Below are positions 1 to 7,715 of a stretch of 64,000 nt of DNA, piece by piece (positions within the stretch are counted from its first letter, which is position 1; each line of letters opens with the position of its first letter). Location of the stretch: NCBI RefSeq assembly GCF_046533115.1, contig NZ_JAJQRC010000003.1:1-64000 (forward strand), written 5' to 3'. The position numbers and the translations under genes were made by a program. Source of the stretch: JAIRMO01 sp046533115 (GTDB lineage: Bacteria; Spirochaetota; Spirochaetia; Treponematales; Breznakiellaceae). The notes under the pieces were generated by a model that saw nothing but the letters and a program-made list of their open reading frames with translations, made no database searches and had not been told where the DNA came from.

Positions 1-439
1 CCCCTTTCGCCTTACGGTATTTCGCCCAGTCGTATCGGGCAAGGCATAATGAAATAATCGACGCGTCAATGATCCGCAGGGGATGCTTGAATAGTTTCTT
101 CATCTTTCCCGCAAGGCCCTGCGCCTTGTCCACCACCGCATGAAACACCTCTTCAAAAACATGCCAATCCCGTTTTTCCATGGCGTCGCAGAAGGTGGAG
201 CGTCTTAACTGCGGCAAGCCAGCATGATATAATTTTGAACTAGTGGCCCGCAGTGAGTTTTCTATCTCCCGGACGCTGAAACATCCTGACAATTGTCCGT
301 AACCCATCAGCTTGAATAAATCAAAGGTCGAGAGGGTTCTCACTCCCTTGTCCGCCTGGTGTTTCTTTACGGCCTTTTCAAAATCAGATCTGCTGAGGTG
401 TCTTAACAAACTGGCTAATACGGTGGTAAACTTGGTCAT
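1..439 (-). CDS. IS4-family transposase, N-terminal part (cut by window start)
   Basis: I translated the minus strand from an ATG at 439 through the window edge and found 146 codons without a stop. The protein begins MTKFTTVLASLLRHLSRSDF and contains the QLSGCFSVREIENSLRA region typical of the DUF4372 N-terminal domain of IS4-type transposases. The stretch HPLRIIDASIISLCLARYDW near residues 125-140 places the first catalytic aspartate of the DDE triad; the rest lies outside the window. A ribosome site (AGAAGGA) precedes the ATG. The function is DNA transposition. Whether the whole gene is intact cannot be judged. The leader carries a long inverted repeat, listed separately. Confidence 0.85.
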   Translation of the reverse strand, partial: MTKFTTVLASLLRHLSRSDFEKAVKKHQADKGVRTLSTFDLFKLMGYGQLSGCFSVREIENSLRATSSKLYHAGLPQLRRSTFCDAMEKRDWHVFEEVFHAVVDKAQGLAGKMKKLFKHPLRIIDASIISLCLARYDWAKYRKAKG

Positions 440-440
440 A

Positions 441-511
441 GCTTGTATTTCCTTCTGGTATATAGAGTTATGTCAATTCCTTTATACCATTTAAAAGATC
501 GAAATACAAGC
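441..511. repeat. Inverted repeat covering the transposase leader
   Basis: GCTTGTATTTC at 441-451 is the exact reverse complement of GAAATACAAGC at 501-511. An inner pair, TGGTATA at 456-462 and TATACCA at 483-489, extends the pairing. In RNA read toward the transposase, the proximal arm overlaps the bases beside the Shine-Dalgarno and ends next to the start codon. Several IS elements use such a fold to block translation of transcripts entering from outside. That role is inferred here. Confidence 0.6.
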
Positions 512-619
512 TTTTTCCTTTTTTATCTACTTAAACCGGACAGCAGTGATCCAGGAGTAAGAAGTAGAGGACCAACGACAAGGCCAACTGGAAATGTTCA
601 ATGATAACTAACCAGTACA

Positions 620-690
620 GCCGCCTTTAGGCGGCCCATAAACAAACCGCTTTGAGCGGTTCACAAAACAAGCCCCCGGCTTTGTCGGGG
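620..690 (-). terminator. Cluster of three stem-loops downstream of tRNA-Arg
   Basis: Three short perfect hairpins follow one another: GCCGCC-TTTA-GGCGGC (620-635), AACCGC-TTTGA-GCGGTT (645-661) and CCCCG-GCTTTGT-CGGGG (674-690). Read on the minus strand they lie just past tRNA-Arg, and the first one met is followed by GCTTGTTTTG, which is moderately U-rich. They most simply form a stacked terminator for the tRNA transcript. A small repeat element is the alternative. The bases between the IS end (about 548) and this cluster show nothing else. Confidence 0.5.
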
Positions 691-723
691 ATACCTGACT
701 CCTTATCATACAAAGAATTAACA

Positions 724-799
724 TTGCGTTCGACAGGACTCGAACCTGCCACCTACGGATTCGAAGTCCGTCGCTCTATCCAGATGAGCTACGAACGCA
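724..799 (-). tRNA. tRNA-Arg (anticodon TCG)
   Basis: The minus strand folds as a full cloverleaf. The acceptor is TGCGTTC with GAACGCA, the D arm contains AGCTCATCTGGATAGAGC, the anticodon stem ACGGA/TCCGT encloses the loop CTTCGAA, and the T arm is GCAGGTTCGAGTCCTGT. The loop gives anticodon TCG, which reads CGA arginine codons. The CCA end is not encoded, so it must be added after transcription. It lies downstream of tRNA-His on the same strand and may share its transcript through the repeat array between them. Confidence 0.95.
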
Positions 800-813
800 T
801 ATCACAATATACA

Positions 814-973
814 GGTGGATGACGGGGGTCCCCTTCAGCCCTCGACATCCTGTCTCGGGCTTCCGGGCCGTGGTTTAGCCCTGCCGCCGGCGCCATCCAT
901 GGCGCCTCTTCCTCCCGCTGGTCGGCGGGCTAAACCTTTCGACCCCCGCCGTGCACACAAACAAAAACATACA
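814..973 (-). repeat. tRNA-His-tail repeat, unit A (160 bp, long palindromic form)
   Basis: On the minus strand the unit ends with GACCCCCGTCATCCACC, identical to the last 17 bases of tRNA-His. It also has the CGACATCC block seen in the tRNA variable/anticodon region. Unlike the other units it carries a large palindrome. GGTTTAGCCC near 872 pairs with GGGCTAAACC ending near 936, the core GGCGCCATCCATGGCGCC lies at 889-906, and GACCCCCGCC at 941-950 is a near-perfect inverted copy of GACGGGGGTC at 821-830. It has no credible coding potential. Confidence 0.8.
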
Positions 974-1072
974 GGTGGATGACGGGGGTCCCCTTCAGCC
1001 CTCGACATCCTGTCTCGGGCCTCCGGGCCGTGGTTTAGCCCTGACGGCGCCATCCGTTAATACCTACCATAG
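974..1072 (-). repeat. tRNA-His-tail repeat, unit B (99 bp)
   Basis: This unit is nearly identical to unit A over its first 70 bases and to unit C over the rest. On the minus strand it ends with the same 17-base tRNA-His tail. It lacks the large palindrome of unit A and instead continues TGACGGCGCCATCCGTTAAT. It abuts units A and C head to tail. Confidence 0.8.
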
Positions 1073-1172
1073 GGTGGATGACGGGGGTCGCCCTCCGGCC
1101 CTCGACGTCCTGTCTCGGGCCTCCGGGCCGTGGTTTAGCCCTGACGGCGCCATCCGTTAATACCTACCATAG
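1073..1172 (-). repeat. tRNA-His-tail repeat, unit C (100 bp)
   Basis: This unit lies immediately downstream of tRNA-His. It ends, on the minus strand, with an 18-base match to the tRNA 3' end (CGACCCCCGTCATCCACC). Its far edge, TACCTACCATAG, also flanks the real tRNA, so the repeat period of about 100 bases includes the tRNA tail. The set resembles the repeats after E. coli tyrT, where each unit carries the tail of tRNA-Tyr (family knowledge). Confidence 0.8.
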
Positions 1173-1245
1173 GGTGGATGACGGGGGTCGAACCCGCGAC
1201 ATCCAGATCCACAATCTGGGACTCTACCATTGAGCTACATCCACC
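1173..1245 (-). tRNA. tRNA-His (anticodon GTG)
   Basis: The minus strand gives a complete cloverleaf that includes the extra 5' G (base 1245) opposite C73, a hallmark of histidine tRNA. The acceptor is GTGGATG with CATCCAC, and the anticodon loop ATTGTGG gives GTG. The T arm is GCGGGTTCGACCCCCGT. CCA is not encoded. A good promoter sits just upstream. Three partial copies of its 3' end follow it in tandem. Confidence 0.95.
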
Positions 1246-1262
1246 ATCCAATAAGTATTTCT

Positions 1263-1291
1263 ACTATGGGATAATTAGCGGGTTTTGTCAA
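1263..1291 (-). promoter_or_regulatory. Promoter for tRNA-His
   Basis: On the minus strand a perfect TTGACA (1286-1291) is followed after 17 bases by CATAGT (1263-1268), which matches TATAAT at four positions. The expected start of transcription falls about 10 bases before the tRNA 5' end. Confidence 0.6.
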
Positions 1292-1391
1292 GGTAATAGG
1301 CCGGGCCGGGATCCTTTTATCGGTACTTCTTTACCCCGTATCCCTAAACCGGGCCCGGATTTTCGCCGATATTGGATCAGAGGTATACATT

Positions 1392-1898
1392 ATGAATGAA
1401 GGCATTTCGGATTATAAGACCGGGATCGATATCCTTGAGCGGGAAACCGCGGTTTTAAGAAAAATTGCCGCCCTCCAGGATTCGGTCAGAACCGCGGTGA
1501 TGAACCGGGATTGGGCGGATTTTGAATTACTTCTCAATGCTTTGCAGGAATACGGCGATCAATTTGAAAGCCTGGAGTCGGAACGGGTCCGGTTTTTTTC
1601 CGTCCCGGGGGAAACAAGCCCCGGTAATGATGAAAATGTGGGTTTTTACGCCTTGACCACCCGGCTCCCCGAAGCGGAACGGACCGCCTTAACCGCCGCT
1701 TACCGGACCCTCAAGATGGAAACCCTCAGGATGCGGCTGATCAATAATTCCCTCACGGAATACCTCAACGAAGCCAGAACCGCCGTGGCGGCCTTCCTCG
1801 AAGCCGTCTTCCCCGACCGCAAGGGACGGCTCTATTCCCGGCGCGGGATCCAGCGGCCTGCGGATATGCGGAGTATGGTCTTGAACCATAGTTTTTAA
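1392..1898 (+). CDS. FlgN-like flagellar export chaperone (probable)
   Basis: The protein has 168 residues, is rich in charged residues and predicted helices, and has no signal peptide or membrane segment. Small helical proteins directly upstream of flgK are usually FlgN-type chaperones. These bind the C-termini of the hook-filament junction proteins FlgK and FlgL and deliver them to the flagellar export gate. The gene lies 10 bases before flgK, and an AGAGG sequence precedes its ATG. The call rests on position, size and helical character rather than on a signature motif, so an unrelated flagellar accessory protein remains possible. Confidence 0.6.
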   Translation: MNEGISDYKTGIDILERETAVLRKIAALQDSVRTAVMNRDWADFELLLNALQEYGDQFESLESERVRFFSVPGETSPGNDENVGFYALTTRLPEAERTALTAAYRTLKMETLRMRLINNSLTEYLNEARTAVAAFLEAVFPDRKGRLYSRRGIQRPADMRSMVLNHSF

Positions 1899-1908
1899 GG
1901 AGCAAAAA

Positions 1909-3804
1909 ATGACCTCGACCTTTTCAGGAATCGAAATAGGAAAACGGGCGGTAGCGGCCCACCAACAGGGGATCAATACCACCGGTCACAACCTCTCCAA
2001 CGTCTCTACCGAGGGATATTCCCGGCAGCGGGTGGAATTCTCTCCCTTTGAACCCCTCTACCTTCCCGGGTTGAACCGGGAGGAGACCCCCGGTCAGATA
2101 GGTCAGGGCACAGTGGTGGAACGGATAGAGCGGATCCGGGACCAGCTTCTGGATCAGCGGATCATTGCCGAGGCATCCGGGGAAGGGTATTGGGGGGCCC
2201 GGGACCCCTACCTCCGTATGATCGAACAGGCCTATCTGGAAGTCGGGGAAAACTCCATCCGCAGTAAGATGGACGCTTTCTGGGATTCCTGGCAGGAACT
2301 TTCGTTATACCCCGGGGACACCCCCCAGCGGATAGCGGTGGTTGAACGGGGAAAAACCATGATCGACGGGATCCGGGATCGTTTTAACGCCCTCAGGGGG
2401 CTTCAGGATATGGTGGAAGAGGATGTGCGGCTTACGGTGGAACGGGTCAATGATCTTTCCCGGCAGATCGCCGGCCTGAACAACGATATTCAGAAGATCC
2501 GCGCCCAAGGGGATAACCCCAACGACCTTCTGGACCGCCGGGACCTCCTGGTGGATAAACTTTCGTCCATAGTCAGCGTCACCGTGGATCAGCGGGACCC
2601 CGATGAATTTATGGTTTATACCGGGGGAAGGGTGCTGGTTCAGGGCCGCATCGGCCGTCAGTTTGACTTGGAACGGGGGATAGATACCGATGGTTTTTCC
2701 CGGGTAGTCTGGGAAGATACCGGGGATGAATTGCAGATCCACCGTCAGCGGGACCATCACAGCGGGAGCCTCGGGGCCCTATTGGAGCTGCGGGACGGGA
2801 CCATCCGGGAAGAAATCCAGGCCCTGGATTCGGTGACCATGAATTTTATCGACATGGTGAACGAGATCCACCGTTCCGCTTACGGCCTTAACGGGACCAC
2901 GGGAAACGACTTTTTTTCCGAATACCCCTTTGTGACCAATGTGGCGGGGAACTATGACCGGGACGGAGACGGGGCATACGACTCCAGCTATGTTTTCAGA
3001 ATAAACGGGACCAATGCCCTGGAAAGCCGGGCCCAGATCGGCCTTGAGGGGGTGATAACCCTATCGGGCGCCGCGGGGAATGTGGAAGTTCCCTATTATC
3101 CCACGGATATGGTGGTGGATGTGGTGAACCGGATCAACAATTCCGGCGCGGAGGTTACCGCCCGGATCAACCGGGAAGGCCATCTTTCCCTCAAGGGAAC
3201 CCCCTCGGCGAACCGGGACAATCCTGACTTTGTGATCCGCCATATCGAAGATTCGGGCTACTTCCTTACCGGGTATGCGGGGCTCCTGAACGAACCGGGG
3301 GCCGAAGGGGCCTATGACTGGGGCGGACCGGATGCGGTGGAAGGCCTCACCGGCGGAGCCCTGGACTACGCGGTGGCCCCGGTGGCCCATCCCGCGGGGT
3401 GGATTGAGGTAAACCCCGCCCTGCTCCGGGATTCCTCGTCGGTGGCTGCGGGCTTTGGGGAAAACGGCCGGTCGGCCAACCCCGGTAACGGGGAGGCCGC
3501 CCTGGCCATTGCCGCCCTGAGAAACACGGCGGTCATGGTGGGACAACTGCGGACCTTCGACGACTACTTTGCCGATGCGGTAGGCCGGATCGGGATCCTG
3601 GGGGAACAAAGCGGCCGGTCCCTGGAAACCCAGAATCTTACCATGAAGCAGCTTCGGGACATGCGGGAATCTATTTCGGGGGTCAACATGGATGAAGAAT
3701 TGGCGGCCATGATCAAGTATCAGCACGGCTATGCCGCGGCCGCCCGGTTCATCACCACGGTCAATTCCCTGCTGGATACTATTATTAACCGGATGGGAGT
3801 ATAA
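1909..3804 (+). CDS. flgK: Flagellar hook-associated protein 1 (FlgK)
   Basis: FlgK is the first junction protein between hook and filament and is exported by the flagellar type III system. The 631-residue protein opens with a typical rod/hook N-terminal helix (FSGIEIGKRAVAAHQQGINT, then TGHNLSNVSTEGYSRQR). It closes with the matching C-terminal helix (SGVNMDEELAAMIKYQHGYA, then AARFITTVNSLLDTII). Both ends form the coiled-coil D0 domain. The middle is the variable surface part. The length is at the upper end for the family. A strong AAGGAG lies 6 bases before the ATG. It sits in the run flgN-like, flgK, flgL, fliW, csrA, all on the plus strand with short gaps. Confidence 0.95.
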   Translation: MTSTFSGIEIGKRAVAAHQQGINTTGHNLSNVSTEGYSRQRVEFSPFEPLYLPGLNREETPGQIGQGTVVERIERIRDQLLDQRIIAEASGEGYWGARDPYLRMIEQAYLEVGENSIRSKMDAFWDSWQELSLYPGDTPQRIAVVERGKTMIDGIRDRFNALRGLQDMVEEDVRLTVERVNDLSRQIAGLNNDIQKIRAQGDNPNDLLDRRDLLVDKLSSIVSVTVDQRDPDEFMVYTGGRVLVQGRIGRQFDLERGIDTDGFSRVVWEDTGDELQIHRQRDHHSGSLGALLELRDGTIREEIQALDSVTMNFIDMVNEIHRSAYGLNGTTGNDFFSEYPFVTNVAGNYDRDGDGAYDSSYVFRINGTNALESRAQIGLEGVITLSGAAGNVEVPYYPTDMVVDVVNRINNSGAEVTARINREGHLSLKGTPSANRDNPDFVIRHIEDSGYFLTGYAGLLNEPGAEGAYDWGGPDAVEGLTGGALDYAVAPVAHPAGWIEVNPALLRDSSSVAAGFGENGRSANPGNGEAALAIAALRNTAVMVGQLRTFDDYFADAVGRIGILGEQSGRSLETQNLTMKQLRDMRESISGVNMDEELAAMIKYQHGYAAAARFITTVNSLLDTIINRMGV

Positions 3805-3850
3805 AAACCTTGAATTTTCCGGGTGCGGAAAGACAGAGGAGTAAGGTATT

Positions 3851-5098
3851 ATGAGAAGAATTTCCACGGATATGCCGAATAACGATGCCCAGTACTATCT
3901 GAGGCGTCAGGAAGAGGGGCTTGCCGGTATACAGGCCAAGATCGCCGGACAGACCCGGCTGCGGGAACTCCGGGATGATCCCCTGGCGGCGTCCCATGCG
4001 GTACGGTACGAATCATACCTGACCCGGCTGGAACGGTTTGAAACCAACACCTTTCATGCCCGGGAACACTACCAAATGGTGGAAGGGAACCTCCGGCACG
4101 CCAATGACATTATGCAGCGGATCCGGGAACTTTCCGTCCAGGGGGCCCACGGTACCTATACCCAGGAGGATCTGCGGTATATGGCGGTGGAGGTTAACGA
4201 ACTCCTCAAAGAACTGGTGTCCATATCCAACACCATCGGTCCCGACGGCAAGCAGCTTTTTGCCGGGGACAAGGTCTTTACCGAGCCCTTCCGGGCGGTG
4301 GAAGGGACTGTCCAGGGGGGAGGGGAATCCATGGTGGTCCGGGTGGAATACCGGGGCGCCGGCCCCTCCCGCCGGACCGAGATAAGCGAAGGGTCCTATG
4401 CGTCCCTGGACATCGGGGGAGGGGAGGCCTTTTGGGCGGAAAAGATGCAGATCTTTTCCACCGCCGACGCCTCCGATTACCGGGTCATTGATTCCGGAGC
4501 CTTTTATGTGGATGGCCAGGAGATAAGCGTCAATCCCGGGGATACCCTCCATGCCATTGTGGCCAAAATAAACGACTCCTCCGCCCCGGTCAAGGCCTAT
4601 GTGGACCCCGAAACCCGGGGACTCGCCCTGGAAGGGACCAACGCCCACCTTATCCGCCTGGAGGACCGTTCCGATTCCCGGGTTTTACAGGACCTGGGGA
4701 TCATCACCGCCAATAGTGACCCCGGGGCGCCCAACTGGCATCCCGCGGCCCGGGTTTCCGGGGGTTCCGCCTTCGACATGGTGATCCGCCTCCGGGACGC
4801 CCTGTTCCGGGGGGATCAGGAATTTGTGGGGAGCCAGGGCATAGGGGGTATAGACCTGGCCATGAGCAATTTTGCCAGCCGCCTCACCGACCTGGGGAGC
4901 CGCTTTGAGCGGGCGGAAATGACCTGGAACCGGCTCAACCAGGAGATCCCCAATGTTACCGCCGCTTTGGGCAGGGAATCGGGCCTGGACTTTACCACCG
5001 CCGCCACAGACCTGGGGATGATGGATTTTGCCCACAAGGCGGCCCTCCAAACCGCCGCCAAGGTCATTCAGCCCACCCTGCTGGATTTCCTGCGTTAA
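3851..5098 (+). CDS. flgL: Flagellar hook-associated protein 3 (FlgL)
   Basis: FlgL is the second junction protein, located between FlgK and the flagellin filament. The 415-residue sequence starts MRRISTDMPNNDAQYYLRRQ and has the flagellin-like N-terminal helix with LRELRDDPLAASHAVRYESY. It ends with a helical segment (LDFTTAATDLGMMDFAHKAA, then LQTAAKVIQPTLLDFLR) that resembles the flagellin C-terminus. The N-terminal part up to about residue 140 aligns with flagellin families, including the QGAHGTYTQEDLRYMAVEVN region. The ATG is preceded by AGAGGAG. The gene follows flgK by 46 bases and fliW follows it by 58, so one transcript is likely. Confidence 0.95.
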   Translation: MRRISTDMPNNDAQYYLRRQEEGLAGIQAKIAGQTRLRELRDDPLAASHAVRYESYLTRLERFETNTFHAREHYQMVEGNLRHANDIMQRIRELSVQGAHGTYTQEDLRYMAVEVNELLKELVSISNTIGPDGKQLFAGDKVFTEPFRAVEGTVQGGGESMVVRVEYRGAGPSRRTEISEGSYASLDIGGGEAFWAEKMQIFSTADASDYRVIDSGAFYVDGQEISVNPGDTLHAIVAKINDSSAPVKAYVDPETRGLALEGTNAHLIRLEDRSDSRVLQDLGIITANSDPGAPNWHPAARVSGGSAFDMVIRLRDALFRGDQEFVGSQGIGGIDLAMSNFASRLTDLGSRFERAEMTWNRLNQEIPNVTAALGRESGLDFTTAATDLGMMDFAHKAALQTAAKVIQPTLLDFLR

Positions 5099-5156
5099 GC
5101 AAGCCGCCGGGAACTGAAGTTTTAGCGGTTCCGTTAATTTATTTGAGGAGAAAGAA

Positions 5157-5621
5157 GTGAAGGTTGCGACCAAAGCCTATGGAATTATCGAGGTGGATGA
5201 ACGGCAGAAGATTACGTTTCCCGCGGGACTTTTTGGGTTTGAGGGGATAAGGGACTATATACTTTTGGATGCGGAACGGCAGCCCTTTTATTGGCTCCAG
5301 GCCCTGGAAGTTGAGGAACTTGCCTTTATTCTGATCAATCCCTTCCTGTTCAGGCCCGACTATGAAGTGGAGGTGGATGACGGGGAATTCCGGGAGATCG
5401 GCCTTTCGGATCCTAAAATGGCCCTTACCTTTTCGATTGTTACCATCCCGCCGGAGGGTCCCATGACCGCCAACCTCCAGGGGCCCCTGATTATCAACCG
5501 GGAGTCCCGGCTGGGTAAACAGGCGATCCTGACCGATACCCGGTGGAAAACCAAGCATGATATCATGGAAGAGCTGGCGTCCGTAAAAGGGACGGATGCG
5601 GCGAAGAAGGCCCCATGCTGA
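5157..5621 (+). CDS. fliW: Flagellar assembly factor FliW
   Basis: FliW binds unassembled flagellin and also the RNA-binding protein CsrA. When flagellin is exported, free FliW removes CsrA from flagellin mRNA. This 154-residue protein has the family pattern IIEVDERQKITFPAGLFGFE, a central FILINPFLF segment and the LQGPLIIN region near the end. Translation starts at GTG, placed by a clear GAGGAG six bases upstream. Its end overlaps the start of csrA by 7 bases, which implies translational coupling of the two partners. Candidate CsrA sites in both flagellin leaders of this window complete the circuit. Confidence 0.95.
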   Translation: MKVATKAYGIIEVDERQKITFPAGLFGFEGIRDYILLDAERQPFYWLQALEVEELAFILINPFLFRPDYEVEVDDGEFREIGLSDPKMALTFSIVTIPPEGPMTANLQGPLIINRESRLGKQAILTDTRWKTKHDIMEELASVKGTDAAKKAPC

Positions 5622-5848
5622 TATTATCAAGAAAAATCAACGAAAAAGTGATGATCGGCGATGATATTTCCATCTCCATCATAGAGATCCGGGGGGATCA
5701 GGTCCGCCTGGGGGTGGATGCCCCTAAGAGCGTGAAAGTTTACCGGCAGGAAGTATTTGATGCGATCAAGGCCGAGAACAAGGCCGCCGCCGCCTCAACC
5801 CCGGTATTTCCAGAATTCAATTTTGAAGCCCAGCGGGACCCCCTGTAG
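5615..5848 (+). CDS. csrA: Carbon storage regulator CsrA
   Basis: CsrA is a small dimeric RNA-binding protein that binds GGA motifs, often in hairpin loops and in Shine-Dalgarno sequences, to block translation. The 77-residue protein has the canonical start MLILSRKINEKVMIGDDISI and the conserved RNA-contact segment ending KVYRQEV, with the key arginine at residue 44. The C-terminal tail is longer than the E. coli form, as is common outside gammaproteobacteria. The start codon lies inside the end of fliW. The likely targets in this window are the leaders of the two flaB genes. Confidence 0.95.
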   Translation: MLILSRKINEKVMIGDDISISIIEIRGDQVRLGVDAPKSVKVYRQEVFDAIKAENKAAAASTPVFPEFNFEAQRDPL

Positions 5849-5890
5849 CAGCCGAAAACAGGAGGCCTGCCGGGAGGGAAAAAAGCCCGG

Positions 5891-6973
5891 TTAATCCTTG
5901 TTCTGCTCATAGACGGTATTAAATTTCTCATTGATGGTAAGGAATACATCGATCAGGGAAGGATCAAATTGGGTTCCCCTGCTTTCTACCATCTTTTGGA
6001 CGGTTATCTCGTGGGAAAGGGCCGTCTTATAGGCCCGTTCCATCCGCAGGGCGTCATATACGTCGGCGATACTGACTATCCGGGCGGCCAGGGGGATCAT
6101 TTCCCCTTCCAACTGGAAGGGGTACCCCGAACCGTTCCATCGTTCATGGTGGCTCAGGGCAATTTCCTTTGCCATGGGGTTGGGGTAGGTAGACAGAATA
6201 AAGGCGCCGTTTTTGGTATGCTCCCGCATGACCGTCCATTCCCAGTCGCTCAAGGGCCCCTCTTTGTTAAGAATATCGTCGGGGGTGCCGATCTTTCCCA
6301 CATCGTGCATGGATGCGAGAAAGCCGATGTTATCGATAAAATCCGCGTCGATCCGGTCGTAACCGGGCTTGTGGTACAATTCTTCCGCCAAACACCGGGA
6401 ATAATAATTTACCCGGACTATGTGTTTGCCCGTATCATTATCCTTGAGTTTCGAGGCTTCCAGGAGGCTCATGAAGACGCTACGGAGCAGCTGTTTGTTT
6501 TCTTCCGTTACGTCATCAAACATGACCACAAATTCCCGGGGCCGTTTGATATTTAAATCCGCGGAGAAAAGATATACCCTGGTTTGAACCGTCACCATTT
6601 CCCGGGACTTAATCCGGGCTTCCCCCCTCCAGGAGTAGCCGTTATTTCCGTTAAGGATGGTCTCCCGGATCTCCCGAATCGCCGCCGTTTCAAAAAATTT
6701 ACCAAAAACATCGATAAAATACCTGCCCGCCAGATTAAAAAACCCCGTAAAAAGGCGTTCGCAGGCAGGATTGGTATACACGATCCTCATTTTATTATCG
6801 ATGAGTAATATCGGAAAAACACTGTTAAGAAATGGGTTCAAGGTAGAAGAGAAAAATTTTGAAGTCTCCCCATCGTCCGGTTCCGGTTCGGGAGCTTCCT
6901 TGGATACCTCTTCGAGTTCCTCCAGTTCTTCCAGGGGTTCTAATTCGTCATAAGATTCTGTTTGCTCGATCAT
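5891..6973 (-). CDS. PAS and HD-GYP domain protein, probable cyclic-di-GMP phosphodiesterase
   Basis: The 360-residue protein has three parts. The first is an acidic N-terminal tail with repeated Glu-Leu (residues 9-25). The second is a PAS-like sensor domain (about 45-160, with LLIDNKMRIVYTNPACERLF). The third is an HD-GYP domain (about 165-350). The metal-binding HD pair is at 223-224 (SMHDVGKIG), and HHERWNGSGYP at 275-285 supplies the GYP motif. The key catalytic positions are therefore present. HD-GYP proteins hydrolyse cyclic-di-GMP. No membrane segment is visible, so it should be cytoplasmic. It is the last gene of the minus-strand flagellar and t6A block, 49 bases after tsaB. Confidence 0.88.
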   Translation of the reverse strand: MIEQTESYDELEPLEELEELEEVSKEAPEPEPDDGETSKFFSSTLNPFLNSVFPILLIDNKMRIVYTNPACERLFTGFFNLAGRYFIDVFGKFFETAAIREIRETILNGNNGYSWRGEARIKSREMVTVQTRVYLFSADLNIKRPREFVVMFDDVTEENKQLLRSVFMSLLEASKLKDNDTGKHIVRVNYYSRCLAEELYHKPGYDRIDADFIDNIGFLASMHDVGKIGTPDDILNKEGPLSDWEWTVMREHTKNGAFILSTYPNPMAKEIALSHHERWNGSGYPFQLEGEMIPLAARIVSIADVYDALRMERAYKTALSHEITVQKMVESRGTQFDPSLIDVFLTINEKFNTVYEQNKD

Positions 6974-7022
6974 ATACTCCAGCTATACTTTAAAAAATTA
7001 AACCAAGAGGTTATTTCAAAAT

Positions 7023-7715
7023 TTACTCATTTGAAATCGTTTCATTGAGATGTAACTCCGCATCGCTTTTCCGTAAGTACAACGGCCCCAATAATACCTC
7101 GTTATTATTTAATATAACAATATTTTTCGCAATGTCCAGTAATTCCCGGCCTTTTCCGTTTTTATGGCAGGGATCGACCAAAAAACCTTCCGGGGAAACC
7201 GGTTCGCCCAATTCCGGCTTTATCATATCCGCATCGGGCCCGGTAAGCAATACCGAACCCTTGGGGAAAGCCGATCGGATAAGCTCCAGGATTTCCCCGG
7301 GAGCCGCATCCATATAGGGGGAAATCCGCTCGGTTCCCCGGTAAAGGGCGGTAAAATAATGCTGTTTCCTGGCGTTAATTACCGGCAGCACCGGACCGGG
7401 CCAAACCGAATAGGCATGGGCCATACAATCCAGGGTAGGGACCGAAACCATGGGGATCCCCAGGGCAAGGGCCAGCCCTTTAGCGGCGGAAAATCCGATC
7501 CGCAGGCCCGTAAATGAACCGGGACCTTTCATACAGGCGATCCGTTCCAGGGCTTCCGGTTCTAAACCGGCTTTTTTTAAGAGCATATCCACCCCTTCCA
7601 TGAGGAGTTCGGAATGTTTAAGCCCGGCGTCAATTTCGAAATACCATAATCGGTTATTTGCGGAAAGGGCTATTGATAAAACTGAGGTAGCCGTATCCAG
7701 GGCAAGCATATTCAT
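7023..7715 (-). CDS. tsaB: tRNA t6A biosynthesis protein TsaB
   Basis: TsaB is the scaffold partner of TsaD in making threonylcarbamoyl-adenosine at position 37 of ANN-reading tRNAs. The 230-residue protein has the ASKHA-fold start MNMLALDTATSVLSIALS, the KGPGSFTGLRIGFSAAKGLA segment and VPTLDCMAHA, all typical of TsaB (YeaZ). The length fits the family. It overlaps tsaE by 4 bases, so the two t6A genes are translationally coupled. TsaD and TsaC are not in the window. Confidence 0.93.
   Translation of the reverse strand: MNMLALDTATSVLSIALSANNRLWYFEIDAGLKHSELLMEGVDMLLKKAGLEPEALERIACMKGPGSFTGLRIGFSAAKGLALALGIPMVSVPTLDCMAHAYSVWPGPVLPVINARKQHYFTALYRGTERISPYMDAAPGEILELIRSAFPKGSVLLTGPDADMIKPELGEPVSPEGFLVDPCHKNGKGRELLDIAKNIVILNNNEVLLGPLYLRKSDAELHLNETISNE

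Larger units (their letters stand above)
1..548 (-). mobile_element. Insertion sequence of IS4 type, one end visible
   Basis: The transposase fragment is followed outward by about 100 bases that code for nothing and then by AAACCGGACAGCAGTG near 534-549. This resembles the ACTGCTGTCCGGTTT-like terminal sequence I associate with DUF4372-type elements. I place the element end there by that resemblance only. The other end and any target duplication are outside the window, so the boundary is tentative. Confidence 0.5.

Noticed and set aside
814..1172. Regular direct repeats resembling a CRISPR array
   Set aside because: Units abut without unique spacers, are about 100-160 bases long, contain a tRNA tail and have no cas genes nearby.
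1246..1391. Promoter or riboswitch before the flg operon
   Set aside because: The stretch has GGGCCGG and CCGGGCCC blocks but no convincing plus-strand -10/-35 pair or known riboswitch core.
3061..3867. Long open frame on the minus strand opposite flgK
   Set aside because: It is rich in Pro, Gly, His and Arg, as expected for antisense of G+C-rich coding DNA. It has no domain, and flgK is certain.
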